Source: Paenibacillus sp. (GTDB lineage: Bacteria > Bacillota > Bacilli > Paenibacillales > YIM-B00363). From it: DNA of 64,000 nucleotides. The translations under genes were made by a program, and so were the position numbers. Location: positions 62,001-126,000 of the forward strand of contig NZ_DASQNA010000022.1 in the NCBI RefSeq assembly GCF_035645195.1. Reading direction: 5' to 3'. Shown here piece after piece: positions 25,170 to 32,835 of the stretch. The notes under the pieces are model-generated. The model searched no databases, had not been told where the DNA came from, and was given only the letters and a program-made list of their open reading frames with translations. How positions within the stretch are numbered: the stretch's first letter is position 1; each line of letters starts with the position of its first letter.

Positions 25170-26061
25170 GGCCGAATTGAAGGATTGGTTGGAACCCGGG
25201 GAAAGGTTGATAAAGGGCCAATTCCGGCTCCGTCCGGAAACGTACGCTCATTCCGAAGCGAATCGGGCGCTGCAAGAGTATATGGAGCTCGTTCCGCATC
25301 GTCAATCGTTATTAACCTACTACCGACAGATGGAGCAAGGAGCGAATTTTCCGGATCTGCTCGGCAAGACGGCGGAAGCAGGACCAAAGCAGTTCGCTAG
25401 AGTATATCGGATGACGGAACAGCTGTCGCGTCTGCTGGGCGTTCCGACGCCTCGAGTGTTTATTTATGAGGAATTGTATTACCGTTCTCATACCGAAGGC
25501 GTCGACTTCCAATGGATCGAATTGAGCTCGGCGCTCGTCGAAGAGTTTACGAACGACGAATTGGCGTTCATTCTCGGCAGGGAGCTCGGGCATATCCAAG
25601 GGCGCCATTTTGAGTATGACGCGATCTACCAAGCGGCGGTCAAGACGTCCCAGTTCGCGGAGCGAATCCCTTTCGTCAATATTATGAACAAGCTGTATAC
25701 GCTTGATATTTATCAGGAGTATTTAAAGGCCTACGCGAACCGCTGGAAGCGGATCGCCACATACTCCGAGGACGCCTGCGGCCTGCTGTGCTCAGGCTCG
25801 ATAGCGGCGTCGGTAGCGGCGGTGAAAAAGCTGGTGCTGAACAACCCCGCGCTTGTCGACGAAGTGGATTTGACCTCGTTCGTTGCCCAGTCCGACGACA
25901 TCGCGGAGCTCGACACGACGGTAATGAAATACACGAAGTTGGACGAGCCGCTGCCGTATGCGCCGCACAGATTGTTGGAGCTCATTCGTTTCGGAAGCTC
26001 CGCGCGGGCGAAACGCGCGCTCTTCCAAATCCGAATTTCCGAGGAGGAACGGCGGTCATGA
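25153..26061 (+). CDS. M48-like peptidase homologue lacking key zinc ligands
   Basis: A 302-residue protein resembling M48 metallopeptidases: F-I-Y-E-E-L-Y-Y-R-S, I-E-L-S-S-A-L-V-E-E-F-T-N-D-E-L-A-F-I-L-G, then R-E-L-G-H-I-Q-G at residues 143-150. The HExxH motif of M48 is therefore R-E-L-G-H, with the first zinc histidine changed to arginine. The downstream ExxAD-like third-ligand motif reads A-T-Y-S-E-D-A-C-G-L, so the glutamate at the usual place is also missing. It is probably catalytically inactive, or it uses other ligands. ATG 25153 follows GAGAAGGAGG and overlaps the upstream gene by 17 bases. There is no obvious membrane segment. Role in the dynamin operon unknown. Confidence 0.72.
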   Translation: MRKALEAELKDWLEPGERLIKGQFRLRPETYAHSEANRALQEYMELVPHRQSLLTYYRQMEQGANFPDLLGKTAEAGPKQFARVYRMTEQLSRLLGVPTPRVFIYEELYYRSHTEGVDFQWIELSSALVEEFTNDELAFILGRELGHIQGRHFEYDAIYQAAVKTSQFAERIPFVNIMNKLYTLDIYQEYLKAYANRWKRIATYSEDACGLLCSGSIAASVAAVKKLVLNNPALVDEVDLTSFVAQSDDIAELDTTVMKYTKLDEPLPYAPHRLLELIRFGSSARAKRALFQIRISEEERRS

Positions 26062-26507
26062 GCGAATCGTTTTCGGTCAAAAAAATGGTTTCCTTTATGG
26101 CTCCGATTTTGAACAAAGGCGTAGAGGCGGCGACGGAGGTCGGCACACGCGCAGTGGGCGTGCTGGTCGATCATTTCGACGATTATTCCGTCCCGGAGCG
26201 GCCGAGCGTCTATGAAGGGATGCCTCGTAGCCAGGAAGAGTGGACGGAGGCGACCCGCGTCGAGCCGATGCGCGCCGAGCATCATTATCGGCTGGCCAGA
26301 TTGCATCATCGAAACTGCGAGCTGACGTCCGCGAAGCTGGAATACGAGGCCGCCGATTTGCTCCAGCCGTTGACGGGCGAACGCCGGCTTCACTACCTTG
26401 CGCTGTTGGACGCGCTCGGTCTTGCCGGCGAGGCTGAATTGCAAGAAATTGAAAGCATGGAGCTCGACCCGTCCGTGCGCGACTTGTACCCCGAGTATTT
26501 CTTGTAA
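26058..26507 (+). CDS. Small helical (TPR-like) protein ending the dynamin operon
   Basis: A 149-residue protein starting in an ATGA overlap with the M48-like gene and preceded by GAGGAGGAACGG. Residues 1-40 contain an amphipathic stretch (V-S-F-M-A-P-I-L-N-K-G-V-E-A-A). The middle has a TPR-like helix pair (H-H-Y-R-L-A-R-L-H-H-R-N-C-E-L-T-S-A-K-L, A-A-D-L-L-Q-P-L-T-G-E-R-R-L-H-Y-L-A-L-L). No family is recognised. Its placement and overlap argue that it works with the dynamin pair, perhaps as an adaptor. No terminator is evident after it before the next gene. Confidence 0.65.
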   Translation: MSESFSVKKMVSFMAPILNKGVEAATEVGTRAVGVLVDHFDDYSVPERPSVYEGMPRSQEEWTEATRVEPMRAEHHYRLARLHHRNCELTSAKLEYEAADLLQPLTGERRLHYLALLDALGLAGEAELQEIESMELDPSVRDLYPEYFL

Positions 26508-26556
26508 GCCTCCTAAAGTATACTGCGGTCTTCTACTACCGGGTAATATCGTGCGC

Positions 26557-26591
26557 CTCTCCTTTCCAGTAAGCTGTGATGGAAAGGAGAG
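26557..26591 (+). promoter_or_regulatory. Hairpin sequestering the Shine-Dalgarno of the next gene
   Basis: A perfect 11-bp inverted repeat (CTCTCCTTTCC at 26557-26567 and GGAAAGGAGAG at 26581-26591) encloses a 13-base loop. The right arm is exactly the ribosome binding site of the membrane protein starting at 26598. When folded, the site is fully paired, which would repress translation until opened. Confidence 0.65.
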
Positions 26592-26597
26592 ATAACG

Positions 26598-27323
26598 ATG
26601 AAAGAAAATGTAGAAATGCGGTGGATGCGCTTTTTGTCCCGGTGGATGTTCGTCATGCCCGTTCCCGTCCTGCTGCTGTTCGTCTCGATCGGCATGCTGC
26701 TGAGCAGAGCCGGCGGCGTTCCCGTCGAGCAGGCGTACATGGTCGCGGCGTCGCAGGAGCCGCTTGGACTGCGGCTGCTCGGCCTTGCGATCACGCTGCT
26801 GTGGGGGACCGTAGCGGTGTTTTTTATCGCCGCGGCGGGGGCGTTCAAGGGGCGGTATCCGATGAGAGGCACGTTCCTCGGCGCGACCGGCCTCGGCTTC
26901 TTGATCCCGATGTCGGCGGGGAACGTGCAGTGGACGGCGGCGATGGACATGGCCCGGCGGTACGGCGCCGCCGCGACGGAGGAGCAGCGGGAGACACTGC
27001 GGCAAATTCAGCTGACCGTCTTCCAAATCGTCGAGTCGCGGATCGACTTTTCCAATCTGCTGTGGGTGCTCGGCATGGCTCTGCTGATTTCCATGGCGCG
27101 GGAGGCGGGGATGATGCCGAAGACGACGGCCGCGCTGTACGCGCTGTCGGCGTTCGTCATGCTCGGCGTATTCGCGTCGCATGTCGTCGGCTATCCGTTC
27201 CCGTTCGTCTTGATTCCGGCGTACTGGGCGGTGACGCTCGGCGCGCATCTGACGTTCGGCGCGGCGCTCGTCCGCGGGCTTCGGACAGGCAAACTTCATG
27301 TCGACGCGACGGCGTCGGCGTAA
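26598..27323 (+). CDS. Polytopic membrane protein, unknown function
   Basis: A 241-residue integral membrane protein with about six hydrophobic segments (near residues 15-35, 55-80, 88-105, 148-167, 172-198 and 201-220) separated by short polar loops; a charged loop with E-E-Q-R-E-T-L-R lies in the middle. No catalytic motif or known family is recognised. It starts at 26598, 8 bases after AGGAG, but that site sits in a perfect hairpin (26557-26591). It lies between the dynamin operon and the type I methyltransferase genes on the same strand, ending at a strong terminator. Confidence 0.7.
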   Translation: MKENVEMRWMRFLSRWMFVMPVPVLLLFVSIGMLLSRAGGVPVEQAYMVAASQEPLGLRLLGLAITLLWGTVAVFFIAAAGAFKGRYPMRGTFLGATGLGFLIPMSAGNVQWTAAMDMARRYGAAATEEQRETLRQIQLTVFQIVESRIDFSNLLWVLGMALLISMAREAGMMPKTTAALYALSAFVMLGVFASHVVGYPFPFVLIPAYWAVTLGAHLTFGAALVRGLRTGKLHVDATASA

Positions 27324-27334
27324 AGGACGAAGAG

Positions 27335-27354
27335 GGGCCGCAAGGCCCTTTTTT
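27335..27354 (+). terminator. Rho-independent terminator
   Basis: GGGCC (27335-27339) and GGCCC (27344-27348) close a GCAA tetraloop, followed by six T residues. It ends the membrane protein transcript. Confidence 0.85.
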
Positions 27355-27466
27355 CGTTGGTCGAGAGCCCTTAGGGACAAGCCGAAAAAGGTTTTTCCGG
27401 AGCGGCGTTGAATGTATTGAGCATACATAACACGAGCGAGAGGCTTGCGGAAAGTTGGGGGAAGTC

Positions 27467-28936
27467 ATGCTGACGGGAGAAATTCGCAACAAAGTCGACC
27501 GCCTCTGGACGGATCTGTGGGCGGGCGGCATCGCCAACCCGTTGACGGCGATCGAGCAGCTGACGTATTTGATGTTTATCCGATCGCTGGACGAGAAGGA
27601 GCGGGAGGCCGAACGCGCCGAAGCGGCCGGCGGCCGGCCGGAGCCGAGGCGGTTTCCGCCCACGGAGGAAGGCCAGTCCATGCGGTGGAGCCGCTTCAAG
27701 ACGATGGACCCGCAGCGGATGTTCGACATCGTCGGGACGAAGGTGTTCCCGTTCATCAAAACGCTGAACGGAGACAACGCGACGGCGTTCGCCCGGTACA
27801 TGCAGGATGCCGTCTTCTTGATCCCGACCCCGCATGTGCTGCACAAAATCGTCGCCGGCTTGGACGAGCTGTACGAGCATGACGTTCGGGAGCTGGACAT
27901 GCAGGGCGACGTGTACGAGTATATGCTCGGGAAGCTGGCGACGGCCGGGCGGAACGGCCAATTCCGCACGCCGAAGCATATTCGTGATTTGATGGTGCGC
28001 TTGATCGCGCCGACGCCGGGCGAAACCATCTGCGACCCGGCCTGCGGGACGGCGGGCTTCCTCGTTTCCGCGGCCGAATACGTCCGGGCGAACTGCGGGC
28101 CGAGCATGACGGCCGAGCAGCGGGCGCATGCCGCGGGGGAGATGTTCACCGGATTCGACACGGACCGGACGATGCTGCGCCTGTCGGCGATGAACTTGAT
28201 GCTGCACGCGATCACGCGGCCGAACATCGATTACGCGGACAGCGTATCGAAGCGGAACGATCTCTCCGACGCGTTCGATATCGTCCTGGCGAATCCGCCG
28301 TTCACGGGGACGGTCGACGGCGACGCCATCCACGACGCCCTGAAGTCCGTGTGCGACACGAAGAAAACGGAGCTGCTGTTCGTGGCGCTCTCCCTCCGCA
28401 TGCTCCGGAAGGGCGGGCGCTGCGCCTGCATCGTGCCGGAGGGCGTCTTGTTCGGCGCGTCGAAGGCGCACAGAGCGCTCCGGCGGGAGCTCGTCGACAA
28501 CCACCGCCTGCAGGCGGTCATCGCGATGCCGAGCGGCGTGTTCAAGCCGTACGCGGGCGTGAGCACGGCGATTCTGCTGTTTACGAAAACGGGCGAAGGC
28601 GGCACGGACCGCGTTTGGTTTTACGATATGAAATCGGACGGGTACTCGCTGGACGACAAACGGACGCCAATCGACGCCGGCGATCTCCCCGACATCGAAG
28701 CGCGCTTCCGCAAGCTCGAAGCCGAAGCGCTTCGGCGGCGGACGGAGCAAAGCTTCTTCGTCGAGAAGGCCGAGATCGCCGCGAACGATTACGATTTGTC
28801 GATACGGCGGTACAAAGAGGTCGTTCAGGGGAAGGCAGACTTCGAACCGCCCGAGGTCATTCTCGACCGTCTGGAACGCATGAACGCCGACATCGCCGCG
28901 AAGACCGAGAGGCTGAGGGGGCTCCTCCGTGAGTAG
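27467..28936 (+). CDS. hsdM: Type I restriction-modification methyltransferase subunit
   Basis: A 489-residue N6-adenine DNA methylase. It has the N-terminal helical HsdM_N domain (about 1-140, with L-T-Y-L-M-F-I-R-S-L-D) and a catalytic domain containing motif I D-P-A-C-G-T-A-G-F (190-198) for S-adenosyl-methionine, and motif IV N-P-P-F (276-279) for the target adenine. It needs HsdS for sequence recognition; the hsdS start lies inside its last codons. ATG 27467 follows GGGGGAAG; a TTG 12 bases earlier is also in frame. No hsdR is present on either side in this window, so the pair appears to be a methylation-only system or one with a distant R subunit. Confidence 0.93.
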   Translation: MLTGEIRNKVDRLWTDLWAGGIANPLTAIEQLTYLMFIRSLDEKEREAERAEAAGGRPEPRRFPPTEEGQSMRWSRFKTMDPQRMFDIVGTKVFPFIKTLNGDNATAFARYMQDAVFLIPTPHVLHKIVAGLDELYEHDVRELDMQGDVYEYMLGKLATAGRNGQFRTPKHIRDLMVRLIAPTPGETICDPACGTAGFLVSAAEYVRANCGPSMTAEQRAHAAGEMFTGFDTDRTMLRLSAMNLMLHAITRPNIDYADSVSKRNDLSDAFDIVLANPPFTGTVDGDAIHDALKSVCDTKKTELLFVALSLRMLRKGGRCACIVPEGVLFGASKAHRALRRELVDNHRLQAVIAMPSGVFKPYAGVSTAILLFTKTGEGGTDRVWFYDMKSDGYSLDDKRTPIDAGDLPDIEARFRKLEAEALRRRTEQSFFVEKAEIAANDYDLSIRRYKEVVQGKADFEPPEVILDRLERMNADIAAKTERLRGLLRE

Positions 28937-30065
28937 CCGGGTAACGGCGCGTCTCGGCGACGCAGCGATCATCCGAACCGGGAAGCTCGACGCAGGCGCA
29001 AGCTCGGCGGAGGGGCGGTATCCGTTCTTCACCTGCTCGAGGGAAACCTTGAAAATCGATACCTATAGCTACGACTGCGAGTGCGTCCTCGTCGGGGGCA
29101 ACGGGGAGCTGCACGTGAAATATTACGACGGCAAGTTCGATGCCTACCAGCGAACTTACATTATCGAATCGATCGATAAAGAAGTTCTGCACGTGCCTTA
29201 CCTGTACCATTTCTTGAACCATTACGTGGAAGCGCTGCGCAGCCGATCGGTCGGCGGGGTCGTCAAATATATCAAGCTCGGCCATTTGACGGAAGCGGCC
29301 GTTCCGCTGCCGCCGACCGACGAGCAGCGCCGCATCGCAGAGGTTATGCGCGAGGCGGCCGAGCTGGCGGAGCTGCGCCGGCGGCAGCTGAACGAGCTGG
29401 AGCTGCTCGCGCGGTCGGCGTTTCACGACCTGTTCGGCGATCCCGCCGTCAATGAGAAAGGATGGGACGCCGCTCGGTTCGGCGACGTGCTCGCGGCGAA
29501 GGCGCAGAACGGCTTCTTCGCCAAAACCGACGCCTACGCCGAGGACGGCAACGCCGAAATCGTGTGGATCAACGACTTCCTCGACCGCCGCGCCTGCGAA
29601 CTCGGCAAGCTGCGGCGGGTCAAGGCCGATCCCGCGCAAATCGCCAAGTTTCAAGCGGCTTACGGGGATTTGCTGTTCTGCAGGTCGTCGCTCACCGAAG
29701 CCGGCGTCGGGAAATGCGCCTATGTGCCGCGGGACGTGAGGCCGAACACGATGTTCGAATGCCATATCATCCGGACGAGGCTGGACTTGCGCCGAGTGCA
29801 TCCGGTATTTATGCAGGCGCAGACGATGACCGACGGGTTCAGGAGGCAGATAGCGGCGAAGGCGAAACGATCGACGATGACGACGATCGGACAGGACGGC
29901 ATCGTCGGCTGCCGGATCGTCGTCCCGCCGCTCGAGCTGCAGCGCCGGTTCGCGGACATCGCCGCGGACATCGATGCGCAGCGGGAGGCGGTCCGCCAGG
30001 CGCTTGACGCGACGCAGCGGCTGTACGACAGCCTCGCAAACCGGTATTTCGGGCGGGGCGCATAG
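28929..30065 (+). CDS. hsdS: Type I specificity subunit
   Basis: A 378-residue specificity protein beginning with GTG at 28929, overlapping hsdM by 8 bases. It has two target-recognition domains (about 1-115 and 180-320), each followed by a conserved helical spacer: P-L-P-P-T-D-E-Q-R-R-I-A-E-V-M-R-E-A-A-E with L-A-R-S-A-F-H-D-L-F-G-D, and V-P-P-L-E-L-Q-R-R-F-A-D-I-A-A-D-I-D with Y-D-S-L-A-N-R-Y-F-G. The two-repeat architecture gives a bipartite DNA target. Full length, no truncation. With HsdM it would form an M2S methylase. Confidence 0.92.
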   Translation: MSSRVTARLGDAAIIRTGKLDAGASSAEGRYPFFTCSRETLKIDTYSYDCECVLVGGNGELHVKYYDGKFDAYQRTYIIESIDKEVLHVPYLYHFLNHYVEALRSRSVGGVVKYIKLGHLTEAAVPLPPTDEQRRIAEVMREAAELAELRRRQLNELELLARSAFHDLFGDPAVNEKGWDAARFGDVLAAKAQNGFFAKTDAYAEDGNAEIVWINDFLDRRACELGKLRRVKADPAQIAKFQAAYGDLLFCRSSLTEAGVGKCAYVPRDVRPNTMFECHIIRTRLDLRRVHPVFMQAQTMTDGFRRQIAAKAKRSTMTTIGQDGIVGCRIVVPPLELQRRFADIAADIDAQREAVRQALDATQRLYDSLANRYFGRGA

Positions 30066-30119
30066 CGGCAACCTTCTTTCCCCAACGCGCGTCAATGTGT
30101 GGTGAGGGGGGATGGTATC

Positions 30120-30572
30120 GTGGGGAAACGGTGGGCGATTCTGTTGTCGGCGGCGCTTGTCTTCGGCGGATGCGGACCGGCGTCCGGCGGCGGCGAGCCT
30201 TCGGGAACATCGGGCGCGCATCCGATCGGGAAGTTGTTCGAGGAGGCGGAGCCGTTCGACTTTCGCCGCGGCGAAGTCGTCCGAGTGACGGTCTATACGC
30301 CAGGAGCAGAGAAGGTCGTCGCCGTCGCGAGCGGCGCCGAGGACTTGAACGAGCTGGGGGATATTCTGCATCGCGCCCGTCCGGCCGCGGGCGAAGCCGC
30401 TGCCGACTGGAACTATACGATCGTAATTGAGGGGCGCGACGGGGCGGAAAGAAGGCTGGAGGTCACGGGAGTCGGCACGGTGTTTGTCGACGAAAGCTCC
30501 GAGCAGCGGTATGCCTACGTATTGGATAAAAAGAAATTCCAGGCGTTCCTTGAGAAAAAGCGAGGGACATAA
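30120..30572 (+). CDS. Small putative lipoprotein
   Basis: A 150-residue secreted protein. The GTG at 30120 gives a lipoprotein signal: K-R-W then a hydrophobic core and F-G-G-C as lipobox. After a Gly/Ser spacer (S-G-G-G-E-P-S-G-T-S-G) comes a compact beta-rich domain (V-V-R-V-T-V-Y-T-P-G, W-N-Y-T-I-V-I-E-G-R, V-F-V-D-E-S-S-E-Q-R-Y). No recognised family or catalytic residues. The gene ends with a strong terminator and probably stands alone; the ribosome binding site GAGGGGGG supports this start over the earlier GTG. Confidence 0.65.
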   Translation: MGKRWAILLSAALVFGGCGPASGGGEPSGTSGAHPIGKLFEEAEPFDFRRGEVVRVTVYTPGAEKVVAVASGAEDLNELGDILHRARPAAGEAAADWNYTIVIEGRDGAERRLEVTGVGTVFVDESSEQRYAYVLDKKKFQAFLEKKRGT

Positions 30573-30577
30573 GACCA

Positions 30578-30604
30578 GACCCGAGCAGCCCGCTCGGGTC
30601 TTTT
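30578..30604 (+). terminator. Rho-independent terminator
   Basis: A perfect 9-bp stem (GACCCGAGC and GCTCGGGTC) with a 5-base loop runs into TTTT. Confidence 0.88.
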
Positions 30605-30703
30605 CGCGCGGTGCGAACCTCAAATAAATGGATAGTTAGGCTACAACGTAACTCGCCGTGTTATGTATTCAAACAAAAGTCATGAAAACCGATAAAAAAC
30701 GTA

Positions 30704-30733
30704 TTGACTCGCCTCGGGAATGTAACATATAAT
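30704..30733 (+). promoter_or_regulatory. Sigma-A promoter of the guanidine operon
   Basis: TTGACT (30704-30709) and TATAAT (30728-30733) are separated by 18 bases, about 55 bases before the first guanidine-I aptamer. Confidence 0.8.
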
Positions 30734-30786
30734 TCAGTCAACAGCAGCAAACGAGGTTGGATGTAAGAAATAATAACATAAAATGA

Positions 30787-30896
30787 AGTTGTCTAGGGTT
30801 CCGTTGGGCAAACGCCCGAGCTGGTCCGAGAGACGGCGTATGAACGCGGTGAACGTTCATATAACACGGAGGGATAAAAGCCCGGGAGGTCACACA
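30787..30896 (+). ncRNA. Guanidine-I (ykkC) riboswitch, aptamer 1
   Basis: The conserved ykkC elements appear in order: CTAGGGTTCCG at 30793, GCTGGTCCGAGAGACGG at about 30820-30836, and ACACGGAGGGATAAAAGCC near 30864-30882. This is the guanidine-sensing class I aptamer; the ppGpp and PRPP variants share the fold, but the guanidine catabolism genes downstream favour guanidine. Its 3' conserved segment overlaps the left arm of a terminator, so ligand binding should prevent termination and turn on the importer genes. Confidence 0.9.
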
Positions 30897-30912
30897 CTCC
30901 CGCGGCTTTTTT
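30877..30912 (+). terminator. Regulated terminator of riboswitch 1
   Basis: AAGCCCGGGAG pairs with CTCCCG-C-GGCTT (one bulge), followed by six T residues. The left arm is shared with the aptamer, the classic ykkC expression platform. Confidence 0.85.
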
Positions 30913-30985
30913 CATTTCAGAGATAAGAATGCACCGCCGTGTCTTATCTCTTATAAAAATCGATGAAAAAAAAGGACGTGGGGAC

Positions 30986-31996
30986 ATGGAGAGGACCAAA
31001 ACAAGCACGCTGCGGATCGTCTTTGCCTTCATAACGGCCATCGCGCTGATCTTGGGCGGATGCTCCGGCAAGCAGGCGGCATCGTCTGACGAACCGCTCA
31101 AAATCGCGCTCAGCCCTTGGCCGGGTTGGTTTTTCTGGTACGTCGTCGAAGAGAAGGGGTTCTTCGATAAACACGGCGTCGAGGTGCAGCTGGAATGGTT
31201 TCCGGTATACAGCGATTCGCTCCAAGCGCTGGCGACGGGCAAGGTGGACGCCAACAGCCAGACGCTCAGCGACACGCTGGCCCCCGCGTCCAAAGGGATC
31301 GGCCTGAAGGCGGTGCTCGTCAACGACAACTCGTTCGGCGGCGACGCGATCGTCGCGAAGCAAGAGATCGGGAGCATCGAGGAGTTGAAAGGGAAGACGA
31401 TCGCGACCGAGCTCGGCACCGTCGACCATCTGCTGCTGCTGACCGCGCTGGCGGAGCACGGCATGTCGGAGGGCGACGTCAACTATGTGAACATGACGGT
31501 CAACGACGCGGGGCCTGCATTCATCAGCGGCAAGACGGACGCGTCGGTATTATGGGAGCCGTTCCAGACGATCGCGGTGAAAGAGGGCAACGGCAAAATT
31601 TTGTTCTCTTCGAAAGATACGCCCGGCCTGATTCCGGATTTGCTCGTATTCAAGGAAGACGTCGTCGAGAGCCGGCCGGACGACGTGCAGAAGGTGGTCG
31701 ACGCCTGGTTCGACGCGGTCGCTTGGTACGCGGACAACGAACAGGAAGGGCTTGAAATCATGGCGGCGAAGGCCGAAACGACGGTCGAGGACTTCAAGCT
31801 CGGCATGGAAAGCATCAAGCTGTTTACGCTGGAGGATAACCTGAAGGCGTTCGAGCACGGCGACACGTACGAATCGCTGCATTACACCGGGCAAACGACG
31901 GCCGAATTTTTAAAAAATCTCGATATGCTGCAGGACATTCCGGATTTGACGAAGGTGCTGGAGCCGAAGTTCGTGCAAGACTTAGCGGAGAGGTGA
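30986..31996 (+). CDS. Guanidine-linked ABC importer, substrate-binding lipoprotein (SsuA/TauA type)
   Basis: A 336-residue lipoprotein with lipobox L-I-L-G-G-C (Cys26) and a periplasmic-binding fold of the nitrate/sulfonate/taurine class (L-K-I-A-L-S-P-W-P-G-W-F-F-W, V-D-A-N-S-Q-T-L-S-D, L-K-G-K-T-I-A-T-E-L-G-T). The W-P-G-W-F motif forms part of the ligand site in the family. It lies directly after the guanidine-I riboswitch and starts the importer genes, so guanidine is the likely ligand, as proposed for related loci with ykkC and urea-carboxylase-like genes. ATG 30986 is used because it gives a proper lipoprotein signal; a longer frame to 30929 would not. Confidence 0.88.
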   Translation: MERTKTSTLRIVFAFITAIALILGGCSGKQAASSDEPLKIALSPWPGWFFWYVVEEKGFFDKHGVEVQLEWFPVYSDSLQALATGKVDANSQTLSDTLAPASKGIGLKAVLVNDNSFGGDAIVAKQEIGSIEELKGKTIATELGTVDHLLLLTALAEHGMSEGDVNYVNMTVNDAGPAFISGKTDASVLWEPFQTIAVKEGNGKILFSSKDTPGLIPDLLVFKEDVVESRPDDVQKVVDAWFDAVAWYADNEQEGLEIMAAKAETTVEDFKLGMESIKLFTLEDNLKAFEHGDTYESLHYTGQTTAEFLKNLDMLQDIPDLTKVLEPKFVQDLAER

Positions 31997-32000
31997 GAAG

Positions 32001-32822
32001 ATGCAAATCGCAAACGGCGTGACGAGCGTCGCCAAGGCAAGGGGGCCGAAGAAAATGCGGATTTTTAAAGAGATTCGTCCTTCCCTGTTCACGGGCCTCG
32101 CCATCTCCTCCTTCGCAGTTATCGTGGCGATCTGGTCGCTGATCAGCTACTTGCAGCTGGTCAACCCCGTGTTTTTGCCGCAGCCGCACCTCGTGCTGTT
32201 AGAGATGCTGCATCAGCTCGGCACGGCGGAATATTGGGCGCATATCGGCATCAGCGTATTCCGCGTCAGCGCGGGCTTCCTGCTCGCCTGCCTGATCGGC
32301 ATCCCGATCGGCATTCTGGCGGGGACGTTCCGGGTCGGCTCGGCGGTCATCGAACCGCCGATGGAATTCATCCGCTACATGCCGGCGGTCGCCTTCATCC
32401 CGCTGCTTATGGTGTGGGTCGGCATCGGCGAATGGGCGAAAATTTTGCTCATCTTCATCGGCTGCTTCTTCCAGCTCGTGCTGATGGTCGCGGACGTGAC
32501 GAGGCGCGTGTCGCTCGATCTGCTGCAGGCGTCGTTCACGCTGGGCGCGAGCCGCTGGCAGGCGATCGAGACGGTGCTGCTGCCGGCGATTCGTCCCGAG
32601 CTCGTGACGACCCTTCGCCTCATTCTCGGCTGGGCGTGGACGTACCTCGTCGTCGCCGAGCTGGTGGCGGTCAACAGCGGCCTCGGTTACGCGATCATGA
32701 AGGCGCAGCGGTTCCTTAATACCGAAGAAATTTTCGTCGGCATCATCGTGATCGGCCTGCTGGGCCTGATCAGCGACCGAATTTTCGCATACTTGCAAAA
32801 ACGATTATTCCCTTGGGCGTAA
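32001..32822 (+). CDS. Guanidine-linked ABC importer, permease (SsuC/TauC type)
   Basis: A 273-residue inner-membrane permease with about six spans. The ATPase-contact EAA-like loop is Q-A-S-F-T-L-G-A-S-R-W-Q-A-I-E-T-V-L-L-P, and M-E-F-I-R-Y-M-P-A-V-A-F-I-P-L matches the SsuC/TauC signature. It begins 4 bases after the binding-protein stop codon, with GAGAGG as ribosome binding site, and is followed after 13 bases by the ATPase gene. The three form one importer. Confidence 0.92.
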   Translation: MQIANGVTSVAKARGPKKMRIFKEIRPSLFTGLAISSFAVIVAIWSLISYLQLVNPVFLPQPHLVLLEMLHQLGTAEYWAHIGISVFRVSAGFLLACLIGIPIGILAGTFRVGSAVIEPPMEFIRYMPAVAFIPLLMVWVGIGEWAKILLIFIGCFFQLVLMVADVTRRVSLDLLQASFTLGASRWQAIETVLLPAIRPELVTTLRLILGWAWTYLVVAELVAVNSGLGYAIMKAQRFLNTEEIFVGIIVIGLLGLISDRIFAYLQKRLFPWA

Positions 32823-32835
32823 GGAGGCGGAACGC

